Shown in pieces: positions 28,914 through 39,119 of a DNA stretch of 64,000 nucleotides. The stretch is from the NCBI GenBank assembly GCA_003279445.1, contig QCHT01000001.1, positions 124,001-188,000 on the forward strand, read 5' to 3'. This DNA comes from Prochlorococcus sp. AG-402-G10. GTDB taxonomy: Bacteria; Cyanobacteriota; Cyanobacteriia; PCC-6307; Cyanobiaceae. The translations under genes were made by a program, and so were the position numbers. The notes under the pieces were generated by a model, which worked only from the letters and a program-made list of their open reading frames with translations, ran no database searches and had not been told where the DNA came from. Position 1 is the stretch's first letter. Each line of letters opens with the position of its first letter.

Positions 28914-30110
28914 ATGTCATTTGGTGTAAAACAACATTTTTTAAAGGGCAACAATAATTGGTTTTGGTGGCCTTTATTTCCTCTTTATCCTTATGGTTCA
29001 AGAAACACAACTTTCTCTGAATTAGTACCTGATCTTGTTTGGAGCTTTGAGCAGTTGCAAGGTCTTTACTATGTGGCTGTTCCTATAAGGATGACGGTAG
29101 TTAAGGTTCCAAAAGGATTGATGATTATTAATCCTTTGCCTCCTACAAAAGACTTACTTGACCAGCTTAGAATTCTTGAAAATGACCACGGACCTGTTCG
29201 TACAATTGTCCTTCCAACTGCATCTGGTTTAGAACACAAGATATCAATGCCAGCAATGGCAAGGACATTTCGAAAGGCGATTCTTTGGGTTTGTCCTGGA
29301 CAATGGAGTTTCCCCCTTACTTTGCCTTTGTCTTGGCTTGGGTTCCCTTCAAGTCGAACACGTATTCTTTTTGCAGATGGACTCCCTCATCGAACTGCTT
29401 GCAAATGGATTTCGTTGGGACCTATTGATATAGGCCTTGGGAGGTTTCAGGAAGTTGCTTGTTTCCATAAACCTTCCCGTGCATTGCTCGTGACAGATGC
29501 CTTGGTCGGTATTAGTTCTAAGCCTCCTGAACTATTCGATTTAGACCCAACGCCACTTTTATTTCACGCAAGAGATGAAGGTAACCAACCCTTGAAAGAT
29601 TCACCTGAATTAAGGAACAAAGGTTGGAAAAGACTCGTATTATTTGCCTCTTTTTTGAAGCCATCTCAATTAGAGATTCCCTCAATCAATACAGTTTTGA
29701 AAAATTCATTTAAGCCTGGGCTTCGTAATTTGAAATCTCATTTCGGGATTTACCCTTTTCAATGGCAGAAGGGATGGGGTTTATCAGTCGATCAGATTAT
29801 GGGTAGTACGAAACCCCTTCTTCAAGTAGCCCCAGTTATAGAAAGGCTTGTTTTCCCAAGGGCAAAAAATGTCTTTCTACGATGGCTTGATGAAATTAAG
29901 GAGCTAGAAGGCATGAAGCTTCTAGTGCCTGCCCATTTTTCAGCACCAATTATTTTTACAAAAAGGGAATGTGTTTCGTTGAGACAAAAAATCAACTTCT
30001 CTAGATGGGGCTCTTACCAAGATGAGCCTTCTTTCTTGAGATCCCTTGATCAGTCTCTTTTAAAATTGGGTGTTGTTCCTAATGACCCTTTGAACAAATT
30101 TAAAGATTAA
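28914..30110 (+). CDS. DUF4336 family protein
   Basis: A 398-residue protein of the cyanobacterial and plant DUF4336 family, whose fold resembles metallo-beta-lactamases but lacks the usual HxHxDH. Typical stretches are VAVPIRMTVVKVPKGLMIINPLPPT near residue 55, RTIVLPTASGLEHKI and ACFHKPSRALLVTDALVG. The function is unknown. It directly follows the metal permease gene by two bases, so it may be coexpressed with manganese import. Its end overlaps the convergent DUF760 gene by 11 bases. Confidence 0.85.
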   Translation: MSFGVKQHFLKGNNNWFWWPLFPLYPYGSRNTTFSELVPDLVWSFEQLQGLYYVAVPIRMTVVKVPKGLMIINPLPPTKDLLDQLRILENDHGPVRTIVLPTASGLEHKISMPAMARTFRKAILWVCPGQWSFPLTLPLSWLGFPSSRTRILFADGLPHRTACKWISLGPIDIGLGRFQEVACFHKPSRALLVTDALVGISSKPPELFDLDPTPLLFHARDEGNQPLKDSPELRNKGWKRLVLFASFLKPSQLEIPSINTVLKNSFKPGLRNLKSHFGIYPFQWQKGWGLSVDQIMGSTKPLLQVAPVIERLVFPRAKNVFLRWLDEIKELEGMKLLVPAHFSAPIIFTKRECVSLRQKINFSRWGSYQDEPSFLRSLDQSLLKLGVVPNDPLNKFKD

Positions 30111-30450
30111 GCTCGTCTGGTTTTATAGACATCTCTTCATCTGTTAATAATGACTCTTCGAGTTCTTTCCTTTGCTCCATTTGCCTTAAAAAATATCCTG
30201 TCATCATTGCTGAGGCTAAAAGATTTGCAAAGTGATCTCTTGATGACGTTATCTTTACTTCGAATTGTTCTCCAGGGAGCATGCCAAGGAGACCTTGAAC
30301 ATTGTGCCTAATTATGTCTTGTATATCCGTGCTTGCAGATTTAGCTACTCGTTGAAGAACATCAGGTGATTGTTCTTGTAAATATTGAATAAGGTCATTA
30401 CCTTCCCCACTATCATGGTTATCAGTAGCTAGAAACTCTGGGTTAAACAT
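30100..30450 (-). CDS. DUF760 family protein
   Basis: A 116-residue soluble protein found across cyanobacteria and plastid-bearing plants. The family core LIQYLQEQSPDVLQRVAKSAS and the following GLLGMLPGEQFEVKITSSRDHFANLLASAMMTGYFLRQMEQR are clear. Relatives in plants include ClpC/Clp-substrate-type chloroplast proteins, but a role here is not established. It is convergent with the DUF4336 gene (11-base overlap) and 55 bases downstream of lepB on the same strand. Confidence 0.88.
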   Translation of the reverse strand: MFNPEFLATDNHDSGEGNDLIQYLQEQSPDVLQRVAKSASTDIQDIIRHNVQGLLGMLPGEQFEVKITSSRDHFANLLASAMMTGYFLRQMEQRKELEESLLTDEEMSIKPDELNL

Positions 30451-30505
30451 CCAAATGAGACCAACATTTATATAAACCTTATCGCAATACGGGCTAATAG
30501 GTTAA

Positions 30506-31084
30506 TCAACTTGAGGCGGGGAACCGTATAGGACCTAAATTATTCAATGGCCAATACCTAAAAGTTGCTGTCCCAACAAGGTTTTGCTCCGATAGAGGTC
30601 CCCAGAAATGTGAATCTAAACTGTTATTTCGATTGTCACCTAGTACCCAAAGTGAATTAGAAGGAACAATAATTTGCTCCATATCATATTTTATTTTCTC
30701 AACAACCCATGGTTCATCTATTAAATTGCCATTTCTAATAAGATGACCATTCTTAACTTCTATTTTATCACCTGGAATACCGATTACTCTTTTTATTAAA
30801 GCTTGGTTAGATTCATAGCCTGAGTCAATTAGAATTTGTGGAGGCAAGAAAACAACTATAGTTCCTCGATTGGGGTGTTTTTGAAGGAATTTATTTAACT
30901 TTGGACTTAATTTCTCAATTAAAAGTCTATCTTTAACTTGCAATGTAGGTAACATTGAACCAGAAGGAATCCATCTAGGCTCTATCACTTGCCATCGAAG
31001 TAATAATGCAAAAAGAATCCAGATTAAAAGCCCTTTCCACCCTGAGTTCTTTTTTTTAATTTCTTTTTGACTAGAAGATGACAT
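30506..31084 (-). CDS. lepB: Signal peptidase I
   Basis: Cleaves Sec signal peptides at the membrane. The 192-residue protein has one N-terminal transmembrane segment (about residues 16-33), then box B with the catalytic serine S43 (IPSGSMLPTL) and the catalytic lysine K98 (ALIKRVIGIPGD). The C-terminal box E (VLGDNRNNSLDSHFWG) is intact. Plastocyanin and the AMIN-amidase of this window are among its likely substrates. It is divergent from menD, sharing the gap of about 85 bases. Confidence 0.96.
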   Translation of the reverse strand: MSSSSQKEIKKKNSGWKGLLIWILFALLLRWQVIEPRWIPSGSMLPTLQVKDRLLIEKLSPKLNKFLQKHPNRGTIVVFLPPQILIDSGYESNQALIKRVIGIPGDKIEVKNGHLIRNGNLIDEPWVVEKIKYDMEQIIVPSNSLWVLGDNRNNSLDSHFWGPLSEQNLVGTATFRYWPLNNLGPIRFPASS

Positions 31085-31168
31085 TTAATAATTTGCTGAA
31101 AGTCCCAAAAGATTCTTATCTCTGAGAAGATTACATTAGTTACTTTTTGAACACTGTCACTATCCCAC

Positions 31169-32920
31169 ATTAATCTTTCTCTTTGCATTCATCTGTTAAG
31201 AGCATTCCAAAACAAAGGCTTAGAGCATCTAGTCCTTTGTCCTGGGAGTCGATCATCTCCACTTGCTTTGGCAGCTGGTGGCCTTGAGGAAGAATCTGGA
31301 TTGAATTTATACAACGCTATTGATGAACGTTCCGCAGCGTTTCTGGCTTTAGGTATAGCTACAGGTACTGGAAAACCTCCAATTGTCATAACTACCTCTG
31401 GGACTGCTGTGGGAAATCTTTTACCTGCAGCAGTTGAAGCTGATAGGTCTTGTCAGCCAATTATTTTCGTCACTGCTGATAGACCTTATAGATTAAAGGA
31501 ATGCGGAGCTAATCAAACAGTTAACCAAGAAGAATTTTTAAGACCAGTATGCAGAGGTGTTTTTGAAGGCCCATCTGAGGGTATTCATTTACTTTCTGTT
31601 AACGAGGTTATGTCTCTCGTCGGCAAAGTCTGGAATAAGAGCTTTTTTATTCCTGGTCCTGTACATTTTAATATTCCAATCGAGGAGCCTTTGTTCCCCA
31701 CACATTCAGGACAAAAGAAAGTTTGGAATAATATAGATACTCAGGTTTTGAAAGATAACAATTTTAAAAAAAATCTTATTGAGTTGTCTAAAGAGAATGA
31801 TGTTGTTTCATTTCCTGATTTAGATCCATTTAGTTTTGGGATAATCCACGTAGGTCCTTGGAGAGGGAAGCCTAGTGAATTAGAGAAATTTAGAAACTCT
31901 CTTCTTGCCTTTCATTCTTTATCTAATTGGCCAATATTTGCCGATCCATTGTCTGGATTATCATCAGATCAGCCAGGATTAGTCAATCATTGGGAATTAC
32001 TAATATCATCCCAAAAACTAGAATTTGGAAATGATTTGCAGGTTTTAAGGTTAGGTCCTATTTCTTCTAGTAGAGCTTTAGAAGAATTCTTAACAAAATT
32101 CTCAACAAATCAAGTTTTAATAACAGAAGGCGAGCATCGTCCTTTAGATCCACTTCGCATAGCCAAACAATATTCCTATGGCTTCTCGTCTTGGGTAGAA
32201 AATTTCTTGGATAAGCACCCTAATATAACTGAATTAGATAATAGCATCAGTGCTCAAATGTTATCTAATCTATCTCTTAAGAGCCAACAAGTTGATGTTC
32301 TATTCGATGATAAACTTGCTTTTAAAGATAAGCTTAATCAACCATTAATAATTAAGTTTTTAGATAACTTAGTACCTACAGATTTACCTATAATGGTATC
32401 ATCAAGCTCTTTAATTAGAGACTTGCTTACTTACTCTGACACAGCGTTGTTGTCGAGACGGATCTTTAGTTTTAGAGGTGCTTCTGGTATTGATGGAAAT
32501 ATTTCTTTGGCAATAGGTCTTTCAAGTGTTCTCGGCACTATGATTTTTCTTTGTGGAGACCTTGCATTTATTTACGATAGTAATGCATTATTACTTTCTC
32601 AATATTTAAGACACCCATTAATACTTTTGCTGATAGATAATAATGGTGGTGGGATCTTTAGAAATCTAAATCTTGATAAATTGTATAAAGGAACATTAGA
32701 GGACCTATTCATAATGCCCCAGAAAATAAATATTGAAGAATTAGCTTCAGCTTACGGTGTCGCATATAAGGAAATAAAATCCCTTGATGATTTGGGAGAT
32801 GCTATTGAGTGGGGGCTTCGGATAATTGGTCTAGTAGTGATTAGAGTTCGTACTGATTCAGAAGAGGATACTTTCCTAAGAAAAAATATTGCTGAATCTC
32901 TACAGGAATATATTAATTAA
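31169..32920 (+). CDS. menD: 2-succinyl-5-enolpyruvyl-6-hydroxy-3-cyclohexene-1-carboxylate synthase
   Basis: Thiamine-diphosphate enzyme that joins isochorismate and 2-oxoglutarate in phylloquinone synthesis. A TTG at 31268 would drop the conserved VLCPGSRSSPLALA segment, which is encoded in frame from about 31229, so the true start is upstream. The frame is open back to a TGA at 31148 and contains no ATG, GTG or TTG before 31268. ATT at 31169 is proposed, giving 583 residues (INLSLCIHLLRAFQ...); ATT 31187 or CTG 31193 are alternatives. The ThDP motif GDLAFIYDSNALLL near residue 460-470 and NNGGGIFRNL follow. menB lies 32 bases downstream. Confidence 0.88.
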   Translation: MNLSLCIHLLRAFQNKGLEHLVLCPGSRSSPLALAAGGLEEESGLNLYNAIDERSAAFLALGIATGTGKPPIVITTSGTAVGNLLPAAVEADRSCQPIIFVTADRPYRLKECGANQTVNQEEFLRPVCRGVFEGPSEGIHLLSVNEVMSLVGKVWNKSFFIPGPVHFNIPIEEPLFPTHSGQKKVWNNIDTQVLKDNNFKKNLIELSKENDVVSFPDLDPFSFGIIHVGPWRGKPSELEKFRNSLLAFHSLSNWPIFADPLSGLSSDQPGLVNHWELLISSQKLEFGNDLQVLRLGPISSSRALEEFLTKFSTNQVLITEGEHRPLDPLRIAKQYSYGFSSWVENFLDKHPNITELDNSISAQMLSNLSLKSQQVDVLFDDKLAFKDKLNQPLIIKFLDNLVPTDLPIMVSSSSLIRDLLTYSDTALLSRRIFSFRGASGIDGNISLAIGLSSVLGTMIFLCGDLAFIYDSNALLLSQYLRHPLILLLIDNNGGGIFRNLNLDKLYKGTLEDLFIMPQKINIEELASAYGVAYKEIKSLDDLGDAIEWGLRIIGLVVIRVRTDSEEDTFLRKNIAESLQEYIN

Positions 32921-32952
32921 TGGTATAAAGCATGTTTAAATAATTTAAAAGC

Positions 32953-33843
32953 ATGAAGAATAAATTGGGACCTACAAATTCATCAAGAAGAGTTTTGCCA
33001 GGGAATATCGGAGCTTCCTGGCAAGCTTGGGGCGAATATGAGGATATTTTGTTGGATAGGTCTGAAGAAGGTATAGCTAGATTGGCAATTAATCGTCCTG
33101 ATAAGAGAAACGCATTTAGGCCACAAACGGTTAATGAATTATGTGATGCTTTTGTAAGAATTCGCGATGATAAGAACATTGGGGTGATTTTGTTTACCGG
33201 AGTTTCCCCTGCTAGTGATGGAGGTTTCTCTTTTTGCGCTGGCGGTGATCAAAGTGTTAGAGGTGACGGTGGTTACTTAGATGAAGATGGTTTGCCTAGG
33301 TTAAATGTTCTTGATTTGCAGAGACTTATCAGAACTATTCCCAAGGTCGTAATTGCGCTTGTCTCTGGTTATGCGATTGGTGGTGGTCAGGTACTTCATC
33401 TCTTATGTGACTTAAGTCTTGCTGCAGAAAATGCTGTGTTTGGTCAAACAGGACCAAAGGTAGGGAGTTTCGATGCTGGTTTTGGCTCAGGTTACTTAGC
33501 AAAAGTAGTAGGCCAGAGAAAGGCACGTGAAATATGGTTTTTATGCAGGCAGTATGGGGCTAAGGAGGCACTTCAAATGGGACTTGTGAATGCAATTACA
33601 TCCATTGAAGATTTAGAGACGGAAGGTGTTAATTGGGCAAAAGAAATTCTTCAACATAGTCCTACTGCTATACGTTGCTTGAAGTCTTCATTTAATGCTG
33701 AGTCTGATGGACTTTCAGGTATTCAGGAGCTTGCAGGAAATGCAACGCATCTTTTTTATAAGACAAACGAAGCTCAAGAGGGTAAGGATGCATTTTTACA
33801 AAAAAGGAAGCCTAACTTTTCAAAATTCGATTGGTTGCCATGA
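32953..33843 (+). CDS. menB: 1,4-dihydroxy-2-naphthoyl-CoA synthase
   Basis: Ring-closing crotonase-fold enzyme of phylloquinone synthesis, the next-but-one step after MenD. The 296-residue protein has the MenB signatures [27 protein letters not shown] and the oxyanion-hole region [19 protein letters not shown], then [20 protein letters not shown] with the conserved aspartate. It follows menD by 32 bases on the same strand, the expected operon. glgA begins 49 bases later. Confidence 0.97.
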   Translation: MKNKLGPTNSSRRVLPGNIGASWQAWGEYEDILLDRSEEGIARLAINRPDKRNAFRPQTVNELCDAFVRIRDDKNIGVILFTGVSPASDGGFSFCAGGDQSVRGDGGYLDEDGLPRLNVLDLQRLIRTIPKVVIALVSGYAIGGGQVLHLLCDLSLAAENAVFGQTGPKVGSFDAGFGSGYLAKVVGQRKAREIWFLCRQYGAKEALQMGLVNAITSIEDLETEGVNWAKEILQHSPTAIRCLKSSFNAESDGLSGIQELAGNATHLFYKTNEAQEGKDAFLQKRKPNFSKFDWLP

Positions 33844-33892
33844 ACCATTAGGATTCCTTAATTATTAGTATTTAAATTAAAAAGTGACAGGA

Positions 33893-35350
33893 ATGCGCGT
33901 TCTTTTCGCGGCTGCTGAATGCGCACCGATGATTAAGGTCGGTGGAATGGGTGATGTTCTAGGCTCTTTGCCGCCAGCATTAGCAAAGCTTGGCCACGAT
34001 GTTCGTTTAATTCTTCCAGGGTACGGCAAACTCTGGTCGATTCTTAATATTCCAAAAGAACCCATTTTCAAAGCCCAAACAATGGGCTCAGAATTCTCTG
34101 TTTATGAAACAAGGCATCCTGTTAATAATCTTCCTCTTTATTTAGTTGGGCACCCAGTATTTGATCCTGAGAGAATCTATGGAGGAGAAGATGAAGATTG
34201 GCGTTTTACTTTTTTTGCAAGTGCAACTGCGGAATTCGCATGGAATTCATGGAAGCCTCAGGTTCTTCATTGCCATGATTGGCATACAGGAATGATTCCT
34301 GTATGGATGCATCAAGATCCAGAAATAAGTACTGTTTTTACAATTCACAACCTTAAATATCAAGGACCATGGCGCTGGAAACTAGAACGAATGACCTGGT
34401 GCCCTTGGTATATGAGTGGTGACCACACAATGGCTACAGCTATGCTTTATGCAGATAGAGTTAATGCTGTCTCTCCTACTTATGCGAAGGAGATACGCAC
34501 TTCTGAATATGGAGAAAGCTTAGAAGGTCTTTTAAATTATATTTCTGGGAAATTGCGTGGGATACTCAATGGTATTGATTTAGAAGATTGGGACCCCTCA
34601 ACTGATTCATTAATTCCTTCCAATTTCAATAGTGAAGATATTTCAGGTCGCTCAAAAAATAAAGAGGTTCTTCAGAATCAAATGGGTCTCGAAGTCAGCT
34701 CAGAGAAATACTTGCTTGGTATGGTAGGAAGATTAGTTGATCAGAAAGGAGTAGATTTACTTCTTCAAGTTTCTAGAAGACTACTTTCCTATACCGATTC
34801 TCAAATAGTTGTTTTAGGTACAGGTGATCAGGCCCTAGAGTCAGCTCTTTGGCAACTTGCTATCGATTATCCAGGAAGGTTCGCCGTATATCTTACCTAT
34901 GACGACTCTCTCTCTCGTCTTATTTATGCGGGTAGCGATGCTTTCTTAATGCCTAGTCTCTTTGAGCCATGCGGCATTAGCCAATTATTGGCAATGCGAT
35001 ATGGCTCAATACCTATTGTTAGGAATGTTGGTGGACTTGTGGATACAGTTCAACCGCATGACCCGTTGCAAGAAACTGGAACAGGATTTTGTTTTGACCG
35101 ATTCGAACCAATTGATTTTTATACTGCGTTAGTTAGATCATGGGAGGCATTCCGTCATAAGTCCACTTGGAGTGATCTTCAAAAACGTGCCATGTCTAAA
35201 TCATATAGTTGGACAAAGTCAGCAAAGGAATATGAAAGAATGTATTTGGAAGTTAGTGGAACAAAAGAACCTTCACCTGATGTAAATGAAGTTGAGAAAT
35301 TTTCTGTAGGGCAAGATGCTGATCCATCATTAAGAACAAAAAAGAATTGA
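33893..35350 (+). CDS. glgA: Glycogen synthase (ADP-glucose)
   Basis: Extends glycogen from ADP-glucose. A GT5 glycosyltransferase of about 485 residues. It begins [22 protein letters not shown], whose KVGG loop binds ADP-glucose, has HNLKYQG in the middle, and the C-terminal Rossmann part with [17 protein letters not shown], a conserved nucleotide-sugar site. The ATG at 33893 is taken as start because homologues begin right at MR-LFAA; a GTG three codons upstream (33884) is possible. A charged, Asp/Glu/Lys-rich C-terminal extension of about 30 residues is not part of the core enzyme. It follows menB and precedes murF by 51 bases. Confidence 0.96.
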   Translation: MRVLFAAAECAPMIKVGGMGDVLGSLPPALAKLGHDVRLILPGYGKLWSILNIPKEPIFKAQTMGSEFSVYETRHPVNNLPLYLVGHPVFDPERIYGGEDEDWRFTFFASATAEFAWNSWKPQVLHCHDWHTGMIPVWMHQDPEISTVFTIHNLKYQGPWRWKLERMTWCPWYMSGDHTMATAMLYADRVNAVSPTYAKEIRTSEYGESLEGLLNYISGKLRGILNGIDLEDWDPSTDSLIPSNFNSEDISGRSKNKEVLQNQMGLEVSSEKYLLGMVGRLVDQKGVDLLLQVSRRLLSYTDSQIVVLGTGDQALESALWQLAIDYPGRFAVYLTYDDSLSRLIYAGSDAFLMPSLFEPCGISQLLAMRYGSIPIVRNVGGLVDTVQPHDPLQETGTGFCFDRFEPIDFYTALVRSWEAFRHKSTWSDLQKRAMSKSYSWTKSAKEYERMYLEVSGTKEPSPDVNEVEKFSVGQDADPSLRTKKN

Positions 35351-35401
35351 AATTATCCTCTCAATTTTTATTCTCTGGAAAATATAGTCAATTTAATTAA
35401 T

Positions 35402-36784
35402 ATGCCTATTACATTAAGACAATTAAGTTCTATTTGGGGCCAACCTTACAATAGCAATCATTCTAATCTAAATGTACCTATCGGTACAATTACTACGGAT
35501 AGCAGAAAGTTGACGAAGGGATCCTTCTTTGTTCCATTATTAGGTGAAAACCATGATGGACATTTTTATATAAACGAGGCTTATAAAAGAGGAGCTCAAG
35601 CAACAATTGTTTCTGAAAAATGTACCTTGCCAATTCCTGACAATTTAACTTATTGGCGAGTTAAAGATACACTTATGGCTTTTCAAGAGTTAGCTTTACT
35701 CCATCGAAGATCTCTCGTTAGTCCTGTTATTGCAATAACAGGTTCGGTTGGTAAGACGACCACAAGAGAATTAGTTCATTCTGCTTTACGTTCATTGGGA
35801 CCAATATTGTCTACCTCAGGGAATAACAATAATGATGTTGGGGTTCCACTTACTTTATTAAGAGCAGACTCTGATCATGTTGCAATTGTTATTGAGATGG
35901 GAATGCGTGGACTCGGAGAAATTGAAAGGTTGTCAAAATGTGCTTCTCCCGATATAGCAATTATTACAAATATCGGGAGCTCTCATATGTCTCGCCTAGG
36001 AACTCGAGAGAAGATAGCTCAAGCGAAATCTGAGATCATATCTTCCTTGAATCCAGATGGTGTACTCATTATTCCAGCTGGTGACTCGGTACTTGAGAAT
36101 GCTGTTGGAGTACGCTGGAAAGGTCGAATAATTCGAGTAGACCTTCATGTTAATACCGACGAGAGACAAGTAAATAAAGATAAGAACACTGACTTTCTTG
36201 GTTCGTTAAATCTGAATGACTGGTCTATTAGTTTTCAGGACTACAAATTCAAACTACCCCTTGAAGGGGTACATAATGCTAGGAATTATATGTTAAGTTT
36301 GGCAGTTGCCTCTGAAATGAAGGTTCCTTTTGAGAGTATTGGTGACTTTCCCTTGGAATTGCCAGCGGGACGCGGCCAAATGTTCAAAATAGGTGGAATT
36401 AATGTGATGGATCAGACTTATAATTCATCACCTGAATCTGTTATGGCAGCAGTTGATTTGCTTGCTACAAAGCCAGGAAGAAGATTTGCAGTGCTTGGGA
36501 ATATGCTTGAGTTAGGAGTAAAAAGTGTTGACCTTCATAGAGAAGTTGTTGACTATGCCGTTAAGAAAGGTCTTGATGGACTGGTGATTTTTGTAAAAGG
36601 CCCTGAGGCTGAAGCGATGCAAGGTGCTGCTAACTCTCTAAAGTATGTTGAGGTTGTCTCTTCCCCTGAGGAAGCCTTTTTTATTTTGAGGAATTGGCTA
36701 AGGTCTGGAGATTTCCTTTTGCTTAAAGCAAGTAGACAAGTTGCTTTGGAAAGATTATTACCTTTGTTGAAGGATCATTATTAG
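35402..36784 (+). CDS. murF: UDP-N-acetylmuramoyl-tripeptide--D-alanyl-D-alanine ligase
   Basis: Adds D-Ala-D-Ala to the peptidoglycan precursor in the cytoplasm. The 460-residue Mur ligase has its N-terminal substrate domain (TDSRKLTKGSFFVPLLGENHDG), the ATP loop AITGSVGKTTTREL at about residues 113-126, and the ligase motif VIEMGMRGLGEI. Its length is normal. It is the last plus-strand gene before the convergent glmU gene, whose stop codon lies only five bases away. Confidence 0.96.
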   Translation: MPITLRQLSSIWGQPYNSNHSNLNVPIGTITTDSRKLTKGSFFVPLLGENHDGHFYINEAYKRGAQATIVSEKCTLPIPDNLTYWRVKDTLMAFQELALLHRRSLVSPVIAITGSVGKTTTRELVHSALRSLGPILSTSGNNNNDVGVPLTLLRADSDHVAIVIEMGMRGLGEIERLSKCASPDIAIITNIGSSHMSRLGTREKIAQAKSEIISSLNPDGVLIIPAGDSVLENAVGVRWKGRIIRVDLHVNTDERQVNKDKNTDFLGSLNLNDWSISFQDYKFKLPLEGVHNARNYMLSLAVASEMKVPFESIGDFPLELPAGRGQMFKIGGINVMDQTYNSSPESVMAAVDLLATKPGRRFAVLGNMLELGVKSVDLHREVVDYAVKKGLDGLVIFVKGPEAEAMQGAANSLKYVEVVSSPEEAFFILRNWLRSGDFLLLKASRQVALERLLPLLKDHY

Positions 36785-36785
36785 A

Positions 36786-36813
36786 TCCTCTAATCTTCAG
36801 AGGACCATTTTTT
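36786..36813 (+). terminator. Weak candidate terminator of murF
   Basis: Just after the murF stop, arms 36786-36791 (TCCTCT) and 36799-36804 (AGAGGA) form a six-pair stem with a seven-base loop, followed by CCA and a run of seven Ts at 36807-36813. It lies inside the 3' end of glmU. The stem is short, so confidence is limited. Confidence 0.4.
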
Positions 36814-38139
36814 CTTCGTGACTTGATTCGACCTTTCAATTGCTAACGAATCATTAGGAATATCCTGAGTTATTGTTGATCCTGCACCGATTGTTACCCT
36901 ATCGCCTACATTTAGTGGCGCTACCAAGACCGAATTTGCCCCTGTTTTGCTATTTTTACCAATTATAGTTTGATGCTTATTAGAGCCATCAAAATTAGCC
37001 GTGATTGTTCCTGCTCCAATATTTACTGCCTTGCCAATTTCACAGTCACCTATATAACTTAAGTGGTTTACTTTGGTGCTTTCATCTAAATTGCTCTTTT
37101 TGATTTCTACGAAATTGCCTATCTTACAATCATTCTTTAATTTGGTACCAGGACGAAGGTGTGAGAAGGGTCCTATCTGCACATTCTCATGAATTATTGA
37201 GTCTTTAACTACAGAATATAGGATGGAAACATTAGCTTTTAACTCAGTATTCTCAATAAGGCTACTAGGACCAAGATGACAATTGTCACCAATTATATTT
37301 TCACCGCGTAGATGTGTTGCTGGTTCTATTGTCACATCTTTTCCGAAACGAGTCTTATTGCTAATTGTGGATGTATTCGGGCTTATGAATTTTACTCCTT
37401 GCTTCATCCAATAAGTACGTAACCGTTCTTGAAGTAGATCCTCACATTTTGATAGCTGTTGTTTGTCATTAACTCCATTTACCTCAGTGGAATCACTTAC
37501 TTCTATTTGTATTGCTGTACAAAGGTTTTGAATTGAGTCAGTTAAATAAACCTCATTTTGAGCATTATTGCTAGAAAGCTTTTGTAAAACATCTTTTAGT
37601 CTTTTCCACTTGAAGCAGTAGACGCCTGCATTTGTTAGATCATTCTTTTTCTCTTCTTCAGTACAATCCCGATCCTCAATAATTCTGTCTACGTTCCCTT
37701 CATTATCACTAAATACCCTTCCGTAGCCATCAGGTGCTGGCAGTCTAGCTGTTAATATTGAGACGTCTGCTTTCCGTGAGCGGTGGCTAGAAAGAAGTTC
37801 TAATATCGTGCTTGAACTTAGCAAAGGAACGTCTCCATTTAGAACAAGTAAATCTCCATCAAAGTCTTTCAATATAGGGATAAGCTGTTGCACCGCATGA
37901 CCTGTCCCATTTTGAGGTTCTTGTGTTACAAATTCAATATCTTTCCTATAGCTAATACTTTCTTTAATCTGTTTAGATTGGTGGCCGACAATGACTAAAG
38001 ATCTGTCAGGTCTAAGACCTCGACAACTATTGATAACCATTTCTAATAGCGTTGTTCCAGCAATCTTTTGTAGAACTTTTGGGATGTCACTATGCATCCT
38101 TGTGCCTTTCCCAGCAGCTAATATTGCGATTGCAAGCAT
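36790..38139 (-). CDS. glmU: Bifunctional GlmU: N-acetylglucosamine-1-phosphate uridyltransferase/acetyltransferase
   Basis: Makes UDP-N-acetylglucosamine for peptidoglycan and lipopolysaccharide. The 449-residue protein has an N-terminal pyrophosphorylase domain beginning [21 protein letters not shown] (residues about 3-23), with [12 protein letters not shown], and a C-terminal left-handed beta-helix of hexapeptide repeats from about residue 250 to 430 (for example [27 protein letters not shown]). Both halves look intact. It is convergent with murF and is 38 bases downstream of the MnmD-like gene on the same strand. Confidence 0.97.
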   Translation of the reverse strand: MLAIAILAAGKGTRMHSDIPKVLQKIAGTTLLEMVINSCRGLRPDRSLVIVGHQSKQIKESISYRKDIEFVTQEPQNGTGHAVQQLIPILKDFDGDLLVLNGDVPLLSSSTILELLSSHRSRKADVSILTARLPAPDGYGRVFSDNEGNVDRIIEDRDCTEEEKKNDLTNAGVYCFKWKRLKDVLQKLSSNNAQNEVYLTDSIQNLCTAIQIEVSDSTEVNGVNDKQQLSKCEDLLQERLRTYWMKQGVKFISPNTSTISNKTRFGKDVTIEPATHLRGENIIGDNCHLGPSSLIENTELKANVSILYSVVKDSIIHENVQIGPFSHLRPGTKLKNDCKIGNFVEIKKSNLDESTKVNHLSYIGDCEIGKAVNIGAGTITANFDGSNKHQTIIGKNSKTGANSVLVAPLNVGDRVTIGAGSTITQDIPNDSLAIERSNQVTKKKWSSED

Positions 38140-38177
38140 TTACGATATTTGTTCTATAGGAAATCTACAGCTTCTTA

Positions 38178-39119
38178 TCAAGATTTTCTACGGATCCATC
38201 GTTTCTTCCATGAGTTTGTACTTGAAAAATTACTATTCTTTTGCTCACAATTTCTTCTTTCAATTATCTCTAAACTCGAGGAATTTCCTGTTGGATCTCT
38301 ATAAGGTACTGCTGCGACAGTCATCAGATGATCCTCTTCCATTTCACTTAAGGAATTCCATAAGAGTGTGGTTGTGGGTTTGTTTTGAGGATTTGGACTC
38401 TTAATAGCTACCGTCCCATTGCTCCAATCGCTTTCTGATGATTTTGTAGTTAAGAGTGATTGTAAAGTAAGTCCAGATCTTCTTAAGCTTGCTCGAATAG
38501 CAGCCGCTCTGGAATATGTGATCAATTTTCCACCGTTAGATAGTTTCTTTGACAGATCTTGTAGAAACTCCTCACTCCAAAGTTCTGGAGATTTCTGAGG
38601 TGAAAATGCGTCATGAAAAATTAGATCATATTTTATTTCCTTAGGGATTTTAGTTATCTCTAGCCGTGCATCCCCCCAAAGCATTTTACCTTGTCCAAAG
38701 TTGCTTTCCCAGTGATTTTTATGATTAATACATTCTAGAAAATTTAGTGTTTTGTTTTTCCAAATAGATCTAAATTTTGTACTGGATAATGCTATGCCTA
38801 GGGGGCGCTTGTCTTGTTCTATTCCCCACCAATTAAGAGATAATCGTGTATCAAGTATGGCATCCATTAGGCATGCTGAGTTGTAGCCCATTCCGACGCA
38901 TAGATCTAGAACAAAAATTTCTTTTTTTTTCTTCAAAAGATTGATCTCAGATGGTTCTATAAATTTCTCGATAGCTTCCTTCTTAGCCCCATTAGAATTG
39001 TGAAAGCCCTCTTTCAAATCTGTATTTACTAGTGATATGCTTCCGTCACTCGTTTCATATATTCTCAAATTGTTGGATGGATATTTAGTTTGAGATAGCT
39101 TATTTGAGAAGTCTTTCAA
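38178..39119 (-). CDS. MnmD-like tRNA methyltransferase (DUF752)
   Basis: A SAM-dependent methyltransferase of the MnmC N-terminal (DUF752) family, probably making mnm5 from nm5 on wobble uridine in tRNA. The SAM loop [17 protein letters not shown] and the motif [18 protein letters not shown] are typical. The FAD-dependent MnmC2 domain is missing, so it is a stand-alone MnmD type. The frame runs up to 39182, inside aroA, but homology-like sequence starts near [16 protein letters not shown] 39119 (20-base overlap with aroA) is chosen; TTG 39068 avoids overlap. It ends with a basic, low-complexity C-terminus. Confidence 0.8.
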   Translation of the reverse strand: MKDFSNKLSQTKYPSNNLRIYETSDGSISLVNTDLKEGFHNSNGAKKEAIEKFIEPSEINLLKKKKEIFVLDLCVGMGYNSACLMDAILDTRLSLNWWGIEQDKRPLGIALSSTKFRSIWKNKTLNFLECINHKNHWESNFGQGKMLWGDARLEITKIPKEIKYDLIFHDAFSPQKSPELWSEEFLQDLSKKLSNGGKLITYSRAAAIRASLRRSGLTLQSLLTTKSSESDWSNGTVAIKSPNPQNKPTTTLLWNSLSEMEEDHLMTVAAVPYRDPTGNSSSLEIIERRNCEQKNSNFSSTNSWKKRWIRRKS

